From NCBI GenBank assembly GCA_037034305.1, contig JBAGJY010000030.1, forward strand, positions 1 to 64,000: 64,000 bases of DNA. The letters run 5' to 3'. Source of the stretch: Streptantibioticus_A sp037034305 (GTDB taxonomy: Bacteria; Actinomycetota; Actinomycetes; Streptomycetales; Streptomycetaceae). Shown here one piece after another: positions 8,106 to 16,929 of this stretch; positions within the stretch are counted from its first letter, which is position 1; each line of letters opens with the position of its first letter. The position numbers and the translations under genes were made by a program. Under the pieces are notes generated by a model, which was given only the letters and a program-made list of their open reading frames with translations, was not told the DNA's origin and ran no database searches.

Positions 8106-9175
8106 GGTGAGCCGTCGGCGGGGCCCCCAGCCGCTGGTGGAGGGAGATCCGCCCGGCGCGCGGGCGGCGGGGCCGTGGTGCCGCGCGGTATGAGCCGGGT
8201 GGGGAGCAGCACATGGCGGGCCGGGTCGCACTCGGGATCGCTGATGATCGCGCTGGCCAGCCGTGCCGCCGCTCGGCCGATCTCGTCGGCGGGCTGGGCG
8301 ATCGTGGACAGGCCCAGGGACTCGGCGATGCCCTGGTCGTCGAAGCCCAGGACGGACATCTGGTGGGGGACGTGGATGCCGCAGGAGCGCAGGACCGCGA
8401 GGGTCTCCAGGGCCATCTGATCGTCCTCGGCGAAGATCGCTGTCGGCGGTTCCGGCAGGCTCAGCAGGTGGCCCACGGCCTCGCGGATGCCGCGGCGGCC
8501 GTGGGCGCGGACCACCATGCTCCTGTCGTAGGGCGAGGCGGCCTCCTGCAACGCCCGCCGGTAGCCCACCAGTCTGTCCCGTGAGCTCCAGGCGAAGGCG
8601 GTGTCGTCCTGCGACTGCAGGAAGGCGATGCGCCGGTGCCCGAGGTTGAGCAGATGCCGGGTGCCGCTTCGGGCGGCTGCGACGTCGTCCACGTAGACAC
8701 TGGCCCGGTCGGGGGCGTGCTGGCTGACGTAGACCACGGGCATCCCCAACGCGTCGAGGCGGTCGCGTTCCTCGGGCGTCAGCGCGAAGGAGACGACGAG
8801 CAGGGCGTCGGCGTTGCGCTGGGCGGGCAGCCGCCGGAAGAACTCGGTGCGCTCGCCCATGTCGGTCACGCAGTAGACCAGCAGGTCGAGTCCGCACTCC
8901 CGCAGCATCGAGGCCACCCCGGACACCGCCGCCCCGATGAACCACGCCTCGACGCCGGGCGTGAGCACGGCGATTCTGCCGGTCCGGCCGGTCACCAGAC
9001 TCGACGCACTGCGTGAGACGGCGAACGACAGCTCGCGGGCGGCGTGCTCGACGCGGCTGCGGGCCTGCGGGGACACCGACGCCAGACCGCGCAGGGCCCG
9101 CGAGACCGTGGACACCGAGACCCCGGCCACGCGTGCCACATCCGCCATGGTGGCCTCAGGCCGCGCTTCGGACAT
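8099..9175 (-). CDS. LacI-family transcriptional regulator B
   Basis: The 358-residue protein has the same architecture as regulator A: helix-turn-helix ATMADVARVAGVSVSTVSRAL, hinge SRSASSLVTGRTG, and the sugar-binding core with LLNLGHRRIAFL, SVLGFDDQGIAESL and LPTRLIPRGTT. It is divergent from the binding-protein gene of the ABC operon beginning at 9762. A perfect CAAGCGCTTG palindrome lies 25 bases before its ATG and a related site covers the operon promoter, so autorepression and repression of sugar uptake are the likely roles. The arrangement parallels known Streptomyces alpha-glucoside (agl) loci with a divergent LacI repressor. Its relation to regulator A suggests a local inverted duplication. 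Confidence 0.93.
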   Translation of the reverse strand: MSEARPEATMADVARVAGVSVSTVSRALRGLASVSPQARSRVEHAARELSFAVSRSASSLVTGRTGRIAVLTPGVEAWFIGAAVSGVASMLRECGLDLLVYCVTDMGERTEFFRRLPAQRNADALLVVSFALTPEERDRLDALGMPVVYVSQHAPDRASVYVDDVAAARSGTRHLLNLGHRRIAFLQSQDDTAFAWSSRDRLVGYRRALQEAASPYDRSMVVRAHGRRGIREAVGHLLSLPEPPTAIFAEDDQMALETLAVLRSCGIHVPHQMSVLGFDDQGIAESLGLSTIAQPADEIGRAAARLASAIISDPECDPARHVLLPTRLIPRGTTAPPPARRADLPPPAAGGPADGSPH

Positions 9176-9181
9176 GGCGGG

Positions 9182-9209
9182 AACCTAGCACGACCCGTGC
9201 AAGCGCTTG
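9182..9209 (-). promoter_or_regulatory. LacI B promoter with operator CAAGCGCTTG
   Basis: Reading the minus strand, TAGGTT (9187-9182) stands 6 bases before the ATG at 9175, so the transcript is probably leaderless. The 10-base perfect palindrome CAAGCGCTTG occupies 9200-9209 and overlaps the expected -35 region. This is the typical central core of LacI-family operators. Autoregulation by one or both twin repressors is inferred. Confidence 0.6.
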
Positions 9210-9396
9210 AATGCCTGTACGGCAACGGCTTTGACGAAGCACGCGGCACGGGCGGCCAGGTGCATTCCCGTCGAGACCCGAGGAACCTGGAATGACATCG
9301 CTGTCACCCTCGCCCGCCTGCGGTCGGATCCTCCACAGCACCGCCGCCAGCAGTGCCTTCGGTGATAACGGTGGTAAATCAGCTGGACACACTGTC

Positions 9397-9438
9397 TTGA
9401 CAGGGCGTTTACGCAAACCTACGTTGCAAGCGTTGTCA
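9397..9438 (+). promoter_or_regulatory. Promoter and LacI-type operator of the sugar ABC operon
   Basis: TTGACA (9397-9402) and TACGTT (9420-9425) are separated by 17 bases, a good vegetative-type promoter. The sequence TTGCAAGCGTTGTCA begins at 9424, over the -10 and start point; it shares the core of the CAAGCGCTTG site near regulator B. A repressor there would block polymerase directly. The mRNA leader to the start at 9762 would be about 330 bases, unusually long for this type of operon. Confidence 0.6.
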
Positions 9439-9761
9439 CGAGCTGCTCGGCCCGACCCACCAGAGCCTTGGGCGCCTTCCCGATCCCAACAGAGCAGCTC
9501 AGCCGGTTCGGGCTGATCCCCGCGCACCGGCACGACCTTCCGCCCGTCCACTCGTCGACCAGGCCGGACGAGCCGGGGCCGCAATCGTGGTCACCGGTAC
9601 CGGCCGACCACCGCCGCAACTCCTCAGGAGTGGCTACCGGCCCGGCCGGTACCCGCCCCTGGACGCGATCCCTCCACCCGCCCTCACCGCCTACCGCGCC
9701 CGACGCCGCCCGCGCCCCGCCGGTGCCGCCCGTCGGCCCCCCGAACCCCAGGAGGCTTCCC

Positions 9762-11081
9762 TTGACTCTTCGCAGACCCCGAGCCCTGACGGCGGCCGCC
9801 GCGGGCCTGCTGGTGCTGGCGGGCGCGACGGCGTGCTCGTCATCCGGCCAGTCGGCGGCCTCGGCGGACGCCTCCTCGGCGACCGGAACCATCACCTGGA
9901 TGTCCGCACCGCTCGGGCCGAGCGGTACCGACGCCCGCAAGGACCTGGTCGCCGCCTTCGAGAAGGCCAACCCGAAGATCACCGTCAAGCTGGTGAACGC
10001 CCCCACCGACACGGACACCATCCGCTCCACCCTGACCACCCAGATCTCCGGGGGAGCCGACACCCCGGACGTCTACGACGGCGACGTGGTGTGGCCCGCG
10101 CAGTTCGGTCAGGCCGGGCTGGCCGTCCCGCTCAGCGACCACCTGCCGTCCGACTTCTGGAACCGCTTCACACCCGGTCTGGTCAAGTCCATGACCTACC
10201 AGGGCAAGGTGCTGGCCGCGCCGTTCTTCAACGACCAGGCGTTCCTCTACTACCGCAAGGACCTGCTGGACAAGGCGCACCTGCCGGTGCCCACCACCTG
10301 GGAGCAGATGCAGAAGGAGGCCGCGCAACTCCAGGCGGACCACCAGGTCAAGTACGGCTACGTGGGCCAGGGCTCCTCCTACGAAGGGCTCACCTGCGAC
10401 TGGACCGAGATGATGACCGACGCGGGCGGCACGACGCTGGACGCCGCCGGGAAGCACGCCGCGATCGACTCGCCGCAGTCGCAGCACGCGCTGCAGTTCA
10501 TGCGCTCCCTGATCAGCGGTGGCGCCGCCCCCCAGGCGATGACGTCCTTTCAGGAACCGCAGTCAGAGCAGCTGTTCACCAGCGGCCAGGTCGCGTTCCT
10601 GCGGAACTGGGCCTACGCCTACACCGACGCCAACTCCCCGGCCTCGCAGGTCTCCGGCAAGGTCGGGGTGACCACCTTGCCCACCTTCTCCGGTCGGCCC
10701 GGTACCGGGTACTCGACGATCGGCGGCTGGAACCTCTACGTCAACCCGCACACCAAACACCTGGGCGCGGACCTGGCGTTCATCAAGTTCATGACCGGAT
10801 CCCAGGCCCAGCGTGTCCTGGCGACCAAGGCGGGGCTGATTCCCACCAACGCCACCGTGCTCGCCGACCGCGGTGTGCAGGCAGGCAATCCGACGTTCGC
10901 GGTGGCGGCGAAGAACCAGCTGGTCGCCCGCCCGTCCTCGGTGCCGGACTACCCGCAGGTGAGCCAGGCCGTCTACACCAACATCAACGCGGCGCTCGCC
11001 GGGTCGACATCACCGCAGGCGGCACTGAAGGCAGCGGCCTCCCAGATCGACAGCGCCCTGTCCAAGGGGGGCGGGCTGTAG
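9762..11081 (+). CDS. Sugar ABC transporter substrate-binding lipoprotein
   Basis: This 439-residue family 1 extracellular solute-binding protein captures oligosaccharides outside the membrane for the two permeases that follow. Its signal peptide ends in a lipobox, LAGATAC, so it is membrane-anchored through a lipidated Cys. The mature part starts GTITWMSAPLGPSG and contains DVYDGDVVWPAQF and AAPFFNDQAFLYYRKDLLDKA, the ligand-cleft pattern of maltose/trehalose-type binders. I chose the TTG at 9762, since AGGAGG lies 6 bases upstream and the signal peptide starts there; longer frames add Pro-rich sequence. No ATP-binding subunit is encoded nearby, so a shared MsiK-type ATPase elsewhere, as known in Streptomyces, is inferred. 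Confidence 0.92.
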   Translation: MTLRRPRALTAAAAGLLVLAGATACSSSGQSAASADASSATGTITWMSAPLGPSGTDARKDLVAAFEKANPKITVKLVNAPTDTDTIRSTLTTQISGGADTPDVYDGDVVWPAQFGQAGLAVPLSDHLPSDFWNRFTPGLVKSMTYQGKVLAAPFFNDQAFLYYRKDLLDKAHLPVPTTWEQMQKEAAQLQADHQVKYGYVGQGSSYEGLTCDWTEMMTDAGGTTLDAAGKHAAIDSPQSQHALQFMRSLISGGAAPQAMTSFQEPQSEQLFTSGQVAFLRNWAYAYTDANSPASQVSGKVGVTTLPTFSGRPGTGYSTIGGWNLYVNPHTKHLGADLAFIKFMTGSQAQRVLATKAGLIPTNATVLADRGVQAGNPTFAVAAKNQLVARPSSVPDYPQVSQAVYTNINAALAGSTSPQAALKAAASQIDSALSKGGGL

Positions 11082-11165
11082 CCCGAGTCCCGCACGGACC
11101 CGCCATCGCCGACCGGCCTGCCGGGCCCGTCCCCCGCCCGCCGCCGACCACCGCAGGAGCTTGCC

Positions 11166-12182
11166 ATGACACCCCCACCGCACAGCGCCCCGACCGCCGA
11201 CCGAGCCTCACCACCGCTGCCGCCCGCGCGCACCCGCGCGGCCCACCGCACCCCGGCCGCGTCCGCCGGGCGGCCGCGATCCCGGCCGTCGCTGCGCCGC
11301 CGGTACGCGCGACTGGGCTGGCTGTTCGCGTCGCCGGCCCTGCTGGTGATCCTCGGGGTGACGGTCTTCCCGATCGTCTTCTCGGTCGCGATGAGTGTCA
11401 GTCATGTCACGGTCCTGGGCGGCGGATTCCAGCTCTCCGGTGTCACCGGTGACAACTACGCGGTGCTGCTGCGCTCGGACCGCTGGTTCCACGCCCTCGG
11501 GTTCACCGTCGTCTACACCGTCGTCACGGTGGCCGCCGAGATGGTCCTCGGCACCGCGGTCGCCCTCGTCCTGGAACGGCTGACCGCGGGGCGCAGTTGG
11601 ATGATGGCGCTGCTCCTGCTGCCCTGGTCGATGATCACCGTGATCTCCGGCGAACTGTGGGACTACATCTACAACGGCGTCTACGGCGTGCTCAACGCCG
11701 TCCTGGAACCGCTGCTCGGCCACAGCGTCAACGTGCTCGGCACCCCGCTGCTCGCCGGTGCCGCGATGGGGGCCGCCGACGTGTGGAAGACCACGCCCTT
11801 CGTGGCGATCATCGTGCTGGCCGGGCTGGTCATGCTGCCCGGCGACGTGACCGAGGCGGCGCGGATGGACGGGGCGGGCGGCTGGACCATCTTCTGGCGG
11901 ATCCGGCTGCCACTGCTGCGGCCCACCCTCGCCATCGCCGTGCTCTTCCGCATCCTGCAGGCGTTCGGCATCTTCGACCTGCCGTTCGTGCTCACCGGCG
12001 GCGGGCCGGGGGACTCCACCGAGTCGCTGGCCATGCTCGGGTGGCGGGCGATGTTCCAGGACCTGAAGTTCGGGCCCGGAGCCGCCGTCGCCACCAGCAC
12101 CGCTGCCATCGTGCTCGTCGGGTGCCTGTTGTTCCTGAAGGTCTTCCGCTCCCAGGTCGGCAACGAGGAGGTAGGCATATGA
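11166..12182 (+). CDS. Sugar ABC transporter permease, MalF type
   Basis: This is the first of two inner-membrane subunits of the alpha-glucoside-type importer. The 338-residue product has a Pro/Arg-rich cytoplasmic N-terminus (about 1-50) and then six predicted membrane segments. The permease EAA loop contacting the ATPase is TEAARMDGAGGWTIFWRIRL near residue 240. ATG 11166 has an AGGAG ribosome site. Its stop overlaps the next start as ATGA, so the permeases are translationally coupled. Confidence 0.93.
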   Translation: MTPPPHSAPTADRASPPLPPARTRAAHRTPAASAGRPRSRPSLRRRYARLGWLFASPALLVILGVTVFPIVFSVAMSVSHVTVLGGGFQLSGVTGDNYAVLLRSDRWFHALGFTVVYTVVTVAAEMVLGTAVALVLERLTAGRSWMMALLLLPWSMITVISGELWDYIYNGVYGVLNAVLEPLLGHSVNVLGTPLLAGAAMGAADVWKTTPFVAIIVLAGLVMLPGDVTEAARMDGAGGWTIFWRIRLPLLRPTLAIAVLFRILQAFGIFDLPFVLTGGGPGDSTESLAMLGWRAMFQDLKFGPGAAVATSTAAIVLVGCLLFLKVFRSQVGNEEVGI

Positions 12183-13030
12183 CCACCAGCACACGACGCG
12201 TCCGCGGTCCCCGTCGCCTGCTCACCGGAACCCATCTCGCCGCCCTGCTGGTGGCACTGTTCACCGCGGCCCCGCTGTACTGGATGGTGGCCGGTTCCCT
12301 GAAGGGCCCACGGGAACTGGGCGCGGTACCGCCGACACTGTGGCCGCACCGGCCGACGCTGAACAACTACTCCGACGCCTTCAGCCACTACGGCTTCGCC
12401 ACCTATCTGGAGAACTCCGCCCTGGTCTCGGTGGTCTCGACCGTGCTGGTACTCGCGCTGGGGACGCTCGCCGGATACGCCCTGGGGCGGCTGCCGGTAC
12501 GCGGCAAGTCCAACATCATGGTCGTCCTGCTGATGATCTCGCTGTTCCCCACCGTCGCGGTGGCCGCCCCGCTGTACCTGCTGCTGCGCGACATCGGCTG
12601 GCTCAACAGCTACCAGGGACTGATCCTTGCCTACACCGCGTTCAACCTCCCGTTCGCCATCTGGATCCTGCGCAACTACTTCCTGTCGATCCCCAGGGAG
12701 ATGGAGGAAGTCGCGTGGATGGACGGGGCGTCTCCGCTGCGCACCGTGTTCTCGGTGATCCTGCCGCAGGCAAAACCCGGACTGTTCACCGCGGGCATCT
12801 TCACGTTCGTCTCCTGCTGGACCGAGTTCCTGCTCGCCCTCACCCTCAACAACAGCGACCGCTACCGCACCATCGCCGTCGGCATAGCGCTCTTCAACGG
12901 CCAGTTCACCATCCCCTACGGCGACATCTTCGCCGCCGCCATCGTCAGCATGCTGCCCGTCGCCATCCTCGTACTCGTCTTCCGGCGCGCCGTGGTCTCC
13001 GGCCTGACCGCCGGAGCGGTCAAGGGATGA
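12179..13030 (+). CDS. Sugar ABC transporter permease, MalG type
   Basis: This is the second permease subunit, 283 residues, with six membrane segments. It shows the usual first loop YWMVAGSLKGPRELG and the EAA loop EEVAWMDGASPLRTVFSVIL (about residue 180), followed by the conserved WTEFLLAL segment. The ATG at 12179 overlaps the previous stop and is preceded by GAGGAGG; the longer upstream frame is a shadow of the first permease. Together with the binding protein it forms a CUT1-type importer for di- or oligosaccharides. Confidence 0.93.
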   Translation: MTTSTRRVRGPRRLLTGTHLAALLVALFTAAPLYWMVAGSLKGPRELGAVPPTLWPHRPTLNNYSDAFSHYGFATYLENSALVSVVSTVLVLALGTLAGYALGRLPVRGKSNIMVVLLMISLFPTVAVAAPLYLLLRDIGWLNSYQGLILAYTAFNLPFAIWILRNYFLSIPREMEEVAWMDGASPLRTVFSVILPQAKPGLFTAGIFTFVSCWTEFLLALTLNNSDRYRTIAVGIALFNGQFTIPYGDIFAAAIVSMLPVAILVLVFRRAVVSGLTAGAVKG

Positions 13031-13091
13031 CTCCGGCGTTCACCGGCGCTTGCTCCCACCACTCGCACAACCAGGAAAGGAACCCCCTCAC

Positions 13092-14741
13092 GTGACTCGG
13101 CCTTGGTGGCGCGACGCCGTCATCTACCAGGTGTACCTACGGTCCTTCGCGGACGCGGGCGGCGACGGCATCGGCGACCTCGCGGGCCTTCGCTCCCGCC
13201 TGGACTACCTCACCGAACTCGGCGTGGACGGAGTCTGGCTCAACCCCTGCTACCCGTCACCGCAGAAGGACCACGGCTACGACGTCGCCGACTACACCGC
13301 AATCGAACCGGACTACGGCGACCTGGAGACCTTCGACGCCTTCGTCCGCGACGCCCACGCGCGCGGCCTGAAGGTGCTCATGGACCTCGTGCCCAACCAC
13401 TGTTCCAGCGTCCACCCGTGGTTCCAGGCCGCGTTGGCCGCGGGTCCGGGCTCGCCCGAGCGCGACCGCTTCCTGTTCCGCGACGGCCGCGGCGCCGACG
13501 GTGAACTGCCGCCCAACAACTGGCGCGGCCAGTTCGGCGGCTCGGCCTGGAGCCGCGTCACCGAGCAGGACGGCAGGCCCGGCCAGTGGTACCTGCACTT
13601 CTTCGACGCGGGCCAGCCCGACTTCAACTGGCGCCACCCCGACGTCATCACGATGTTCGACGACGTGCTGCGCTTCTGGTTCGACCGCGGCGTGGACGGC
13701 TTCCGCATCGACGTCGCCCACGGTCTGTACAAGCACACCGACCTCCCCGACTGGGACGGCGACCACTTCAACGCCCACGCCTGGAACCAGCCCGAGGTGC
13801 ACGACGTCTACCGCCGCTGGCGGCGCATCGCCAGCGAGTACGCTCCCGGCCGGGAACTGACCTTCGTCGGCGAGGTGTGGGCCCCGACCGTCACCGACCT
13901 CGCCGCCTACCTGCGCCCCGACGAACTGCCGCAGGCCTTCTACTTCGACCTGCTGATGCAGCCGTGGGACGCGGCACTCTTCCGCTCCTCCATCGACCGG
14001 GCGTTCGCCGAGATCGGGTCCACCGGCGCCACCATCACCTGGACCCTCGCCAACCACGACGTCCACCGCGCCGTGACGCGCTACGGCATGGTGACGCCCG
14101 AGCCCTACCACCGCTCCGTCGACCCCACCGTCTCCGCGGTCCGCCCACGCGGTCAGGTCGACGTCGCACTGGGCGAACGGCGCGCGCGAGCCGCGGCCAT
14201 GCTCCTGCTCGCACTGCCCGGATCCCCCTTCCTCTACCAGGGCGAGGAGCTCGCACTGCCCGAGGTACTCGACCTGCCCGACCACGCCCGCCAGGACCCC
14301 ACCTGGTTCCGCTCCGGACAGCTCGACCCCGGGCGCGACGGCTGCCGGGTGCCGCTGCCGTGGACGCCGCAGCCTCCGAACCACGGATTCTCACCGCCCG
14401 GCTCGCGAGCGCAACCGTGGCTGCCGCAACCGGAGTGGTTCGCCAAGTACGCCGTCCGCGAGCAACTCCAGGACGCCACCTCGACGTTGTCGCTGTACCG
14501 CGCGGCACTGCGGCTGCGCCGTACCGCGTTCCCGGGCGAGGTGGAGACGCTCAGCTGGCTCGACGTTCCCGGCCGTGACGACGCCCTCGCCTTCCGGCGC
14601 GGCGAGGTCACCTGCGTCGTCGTCTTCGGCGACGCGCCGTTGACACTGCCCGCGCAGTGGGGAACGGTCCTGCTCTCCTCGGCCCCCGTGGAGGCGGGCC
14701 GACTCCCCGGCAACGCAACGGCCTGGCTACGCGCCTCCTGA
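13092..14741 (+). CDS. GH13 alpha-glucosidase
   Basis: This intracellular glycoside hydrolase (549 residues, no signal peptide) is likely to cleave the alpha-linked sugar imported by the preceding transporter. The four GH13 regions are visible: DLVPNH (98-103), GFRIDVAH with nucleophile Asp207, FVGEVW with acid/base Glu261, and LANHD with stabiliser Asp323. The start VTRPWWRDAVIYQVYLRSF and SFADAGGDGIGDLAGL are typical of oligo-1,6-glucosidase/alpha-glucosidase subfamilies. GTG 13092 has AGGAAAGG 12 bases upstream and gives the standard N-terminus. The order binding protein, two permeases, hydrolase equals that of Streptomyces agl operons; maltose or a similar alpha-glucoside as substrate is inferred. 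Confidence 0.93.
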   Translation: MTRPWWRDAVIYQVYLRSFADAGGDGIGDLAGLRSRLDYLTELGVDGVWLNPCYPSPQKDHGYDVADYTAIEPDYGDLETFDAFVRDAHARGLKVLMDLVPNHCSSVHPWFQAALAAGPGSPERDRFLFRDGRGADGELPPNNWRGQFGGSAWSRVTEQDGRPGQWYLHFFDAGQPDFNWRHPDVITMFDDVLRFWFDRGVDGFRIDVAHGLYKHTDLPDWDGDHFNAHAWNQPEVHDVYRRWRRIASEYAPGRELTFVGEVWAPTVTDLAAYLRPDELPQAFYFDLLMQPWDAALFRSSIDRAFAEIGSTGATITWTLANHDVHRAVTRYGMVTPEPYHRSVDPTVSAVRPRGQVDVALGERRARAAAMLLLALPGSPFLYQGEELALPEVLDLPDHARQDPTWFRSGQLDPGRDGCRVPLPWTPQPPNHGFSPPGSRAQPWLPQPEWFAKYAVREQLQDATSTLSLYRAALRLRRTAFPGEVETLSWLDVPGRDDALAFRRGEVTCVVVFGDAPLTLPAQWGTVLLSSAPVEAGRLPGNATAWLRAS

Positions 14742-14756
14742 GCGAAGCGTCGCCGC

Positions 14757-14793
14757 GGGCTGCCCCGGGCCACCACGGTGCCCGGGGCAGCCC
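14757..14793 (+). terminator. Strong hairpin terminator after the GH13 gene
   Basis: A perfect 14-base-pair stem (GGGCTGCCCCGGGC against GCCCGGGGCAGCCC) closes a 9-base loop, starting 16 bases after the GH13 stop. There is no T-run after it, as is common for actinomycete terminators. Confidence 0.8.
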
Positions 14794-15010
14794 GACGAAG
14801 CCGCGAACACGCGTGCCAATCCCGTTGCAGGCAAAGGGAGTTGGCGAATTACCCCGGTGTCCGCCAGTAACAAAGGAGGTCGTGCGGAGACTTCGCGTCA
14901 GCCATCATCAAAATCGGCCGGTGCCCTATGCAGCCAGCCCTCTGGCCGGTAGTTTTCGCTCCCTCCTCACCGTCAACGGGGGACGAGCCCTGGCTCAAGA
15001 AGGGGGCACC

Positions 15011-16843
15011 ATGCGTGAATTCAGTCTCCCTCTCCTCGTCGAACCGCTGCGTTCAGGTGGCCTGGCCGACTCGCTGTACGAGGTCGCCGCCCGTGAACCG
15101 GGTCGAGTCCTGCTAGCCAAACGTGACCCCGCCCACCCCGACGAGTGGACCGCGGTGACCGCCGCCGCGTTTCGCGACGAGGTCGTGGCACTCGCCAAGG
15201 GCCTGCTGGCGGGCGGCATCGGCTTCGGCGACCGGGTGGCCCTGATGGCGCGGACGCGGTACGAGTGGACGCTCTTCAGCTACGCGCTCTGGTCGATCGG
15301 CGCCCAACTGGTCCCCGTCTACCCGACGTCCTCGGCGGAGCAGGTCTGCTGGATGCTCTCCCACACACAGGCGGTGGCCGTCGTGGTCGAGGGAGAGGAC
15401 CACGCGATGACCGTCGGAGCCGTGTGCGACCGGCTCCCGGCGCTGCGCTGGATCTGGCAGATGGACAGGGACTGCGTGCCGGAGCTGTGGGCACGGGGCC
15501 GTGATGTGCCCGATGACCTGGTGGACCAGTTGCGCTGGTCGGTCGAGCCGCAGTTCCCCGCGGTCATCGCCTACACCTCGGGCACCACCGGCAGACCCAT
15601 GGGATGCCTGATCTCCCATCTCAACCTGGCCGCCCAGTGCGACACCCTTCTCGCGGGCTGGAGTTCACTTCTCGCCGCGCCCGGCGAGCAGCCGTCGATC
15701 CTCACCTTCCTTCCGCTGTCGCATGTCTACGGGCTGGTGGTACAGGTCGCCTGTCTGCGCGGAGGCATCATGATGGGGCATGAGCCGCGCCTGACCGCGG
15801 ACGCTCTGCTGTCTGCCTTCGCCTCCTTCGGGCCGACGTTCGTCTTCGCCGTGCCGTATGTCTTCGAACGGATACTGCGATGCGCGCGAGGTGCCGCGCA
15901 GGAGGCGGGGCGCGGACACCTCTTCGACAAGGCCGCTGATGTGGCCGTGCGCTACGCCGAAGCGATGGAGCAGTTGGCCTGGGGTACCGGACGCGGACCT
16001 GCCCCGGGCCTCAAGGCGGCACACGCGGTCTTCGACCGCATGGTGTACAGGAAACTGCGGGCCGTCTTCGGCGGGCGGGTACGGTACGCGGTCACCGGTG
16101 GTTCACCGTTCAGCAGGGACCTGGGCCTGCTCTTCGCGGGCGCGGGCATCACGGTGTACGACGGCTACGGACTCACCGAGACGACGGGCGCGGTCACCGC
16201 CCAGCCGCTCGGCCGGGTGCGGTTCGGCACGGTGGGCCGCCCGATGCCGGGGAACTCGGTGCGTATCGCGCACGACGGCGAGGTGTGGGTGCGCGGCAGT
16301 ACGGTGTTCTCCGGCTACCTGGGGGACCCGATGGCCACCGAGGCGGCCCTGCGGGACGGCTGGCTGCGCACCGGCGACCTCGGATACCTCGATGGCGACG
16401 GCTATCTGACCATCACCGGCCGCAACAAGGACGTCATCATCACCAGCGGCGGCAAGAGCGTGTGCCCACTGCTGCTGGAGGAGCGGTTGCGTCAGCATCC
16501 GCTGATCTCCCAGTGCGTCGTGGTGGGCGACAACCGGCCGTACGTGGGGGCGTTGATCACCCTGGAGCCAACGGCGTTGACCCGCTGGCAGCGGATGGTC
16601 GGGGGACCGGCGTTAAGCGGCCGGGGAGTGGTGTCGGCGAACCAGGCCCTGCACGCGGAGATACAACAGGCGGTGTCCAGGGCCAACACCGCGGTGTCCA
16701 GGGCCGAGTCGATCAGGGCGTTCAGGATCCTGCCCAACGAGTTCAGCGTGGCGGACGGTCTGCTCACCCCCACCCTCAAGCTCCGCCGCGGCGCGATCGT
16801 GAAGGCCTACGCGGCGGAGATCGACCAGCTCTACGCCGGTTAG
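15011..16843 (+). CDS. Long-chain fatty acyl-CoA synthetase (AMP-forming)
   Basis: The enzyme activates fatty acids with ATP and CoA through an acyl-adenylate. The 610-residue product has AYTSGTTGRPMG (ATP/phosphate loop, about 190-200), the adenine motif VYDGYGLTETTG, the hinge-proximal GWLRTGDLGYLDGDGYL and TGRNKDVIITSGGK with the catalytic core. Its long insert (about 300-350) is typical of the long-chain group. ATG 15011 follows an AGAAGGGGG run. It is a monocistronic gene between two hairpins. No other beta-oxidation genes are adjacent, and chain-length preference is not readable. Confidence 0.93.
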   Translation: MREFSLPLLVEPLRSGGLADSLYEVAAREPGRVLLAKRDPAHPDEWTAVTAAAFRDEVVALAKGLLAGGIGFGDRVALMARTRYEWTLFSYALWSIGAQLVPVYPTSSAEQVCWMLSHTQAVAVVVEGEDHAMTVGAVCDRLPALRWIWQMDRDCVPELWARGRDVPDDLVDQLRWSVEPQFPAVIAYTSGTTGRPMGCLISHLNLAAQCDTLLAGWSSLLAAPGEQPSILTFLPLSHVYGLVVQVACLRGGIMMGHEPRLTADALLSAFASFGPTFVFAVPYVFERILRCARGAAQEAGRGHLFDKAADVAVRYAEAMEQLAWGTGRGPAPGLKAAHAVFDRMVYRKLRAVFGGRVRYAVTGGSPFSRDLGLLFAGAGITVYDGYGLTETTGAVTAQPLGRVRFGTVGRPMPGNSVRIAHDGEVWVRGSTVFSGYLGDPMATEAALRDGWLRTGDLGYLDGDGYLTITGRNKDVIITSGGKSVCPLLLEERLRQHPLISQCVVVGDNRPYVGALITLEPTALTRWQRMVGGPALSGRGVVSANQALHAEIQQAVSRANTAVSRAESIRAFRILPNEFSVADGLLTPTLKLRRGAIVKAYAAEIDQLYAG

Positions 16844-16864
16844 CCGCCGCCTTCGGCGACGGCT
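16842..16864. terminator. Bidirectional hairpin between convergent genes
   Basis: A 10-base-pair stem with one C-A mismatch and a TTC loop starts on the last bases of the acyl-CoA synthetase stop codon. The barrel-protein gene converging from the right ends at 16930, so the hairpin can serve both transcripts. Confidence 0.55.
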
Positions 16865-16929
16865 CATCTCAGGCTTGGTGGGCGGGCGTCGAGGGGCGGA
16901 CCGTGGCACCGGCCCGCCCCTGCCGTCAG

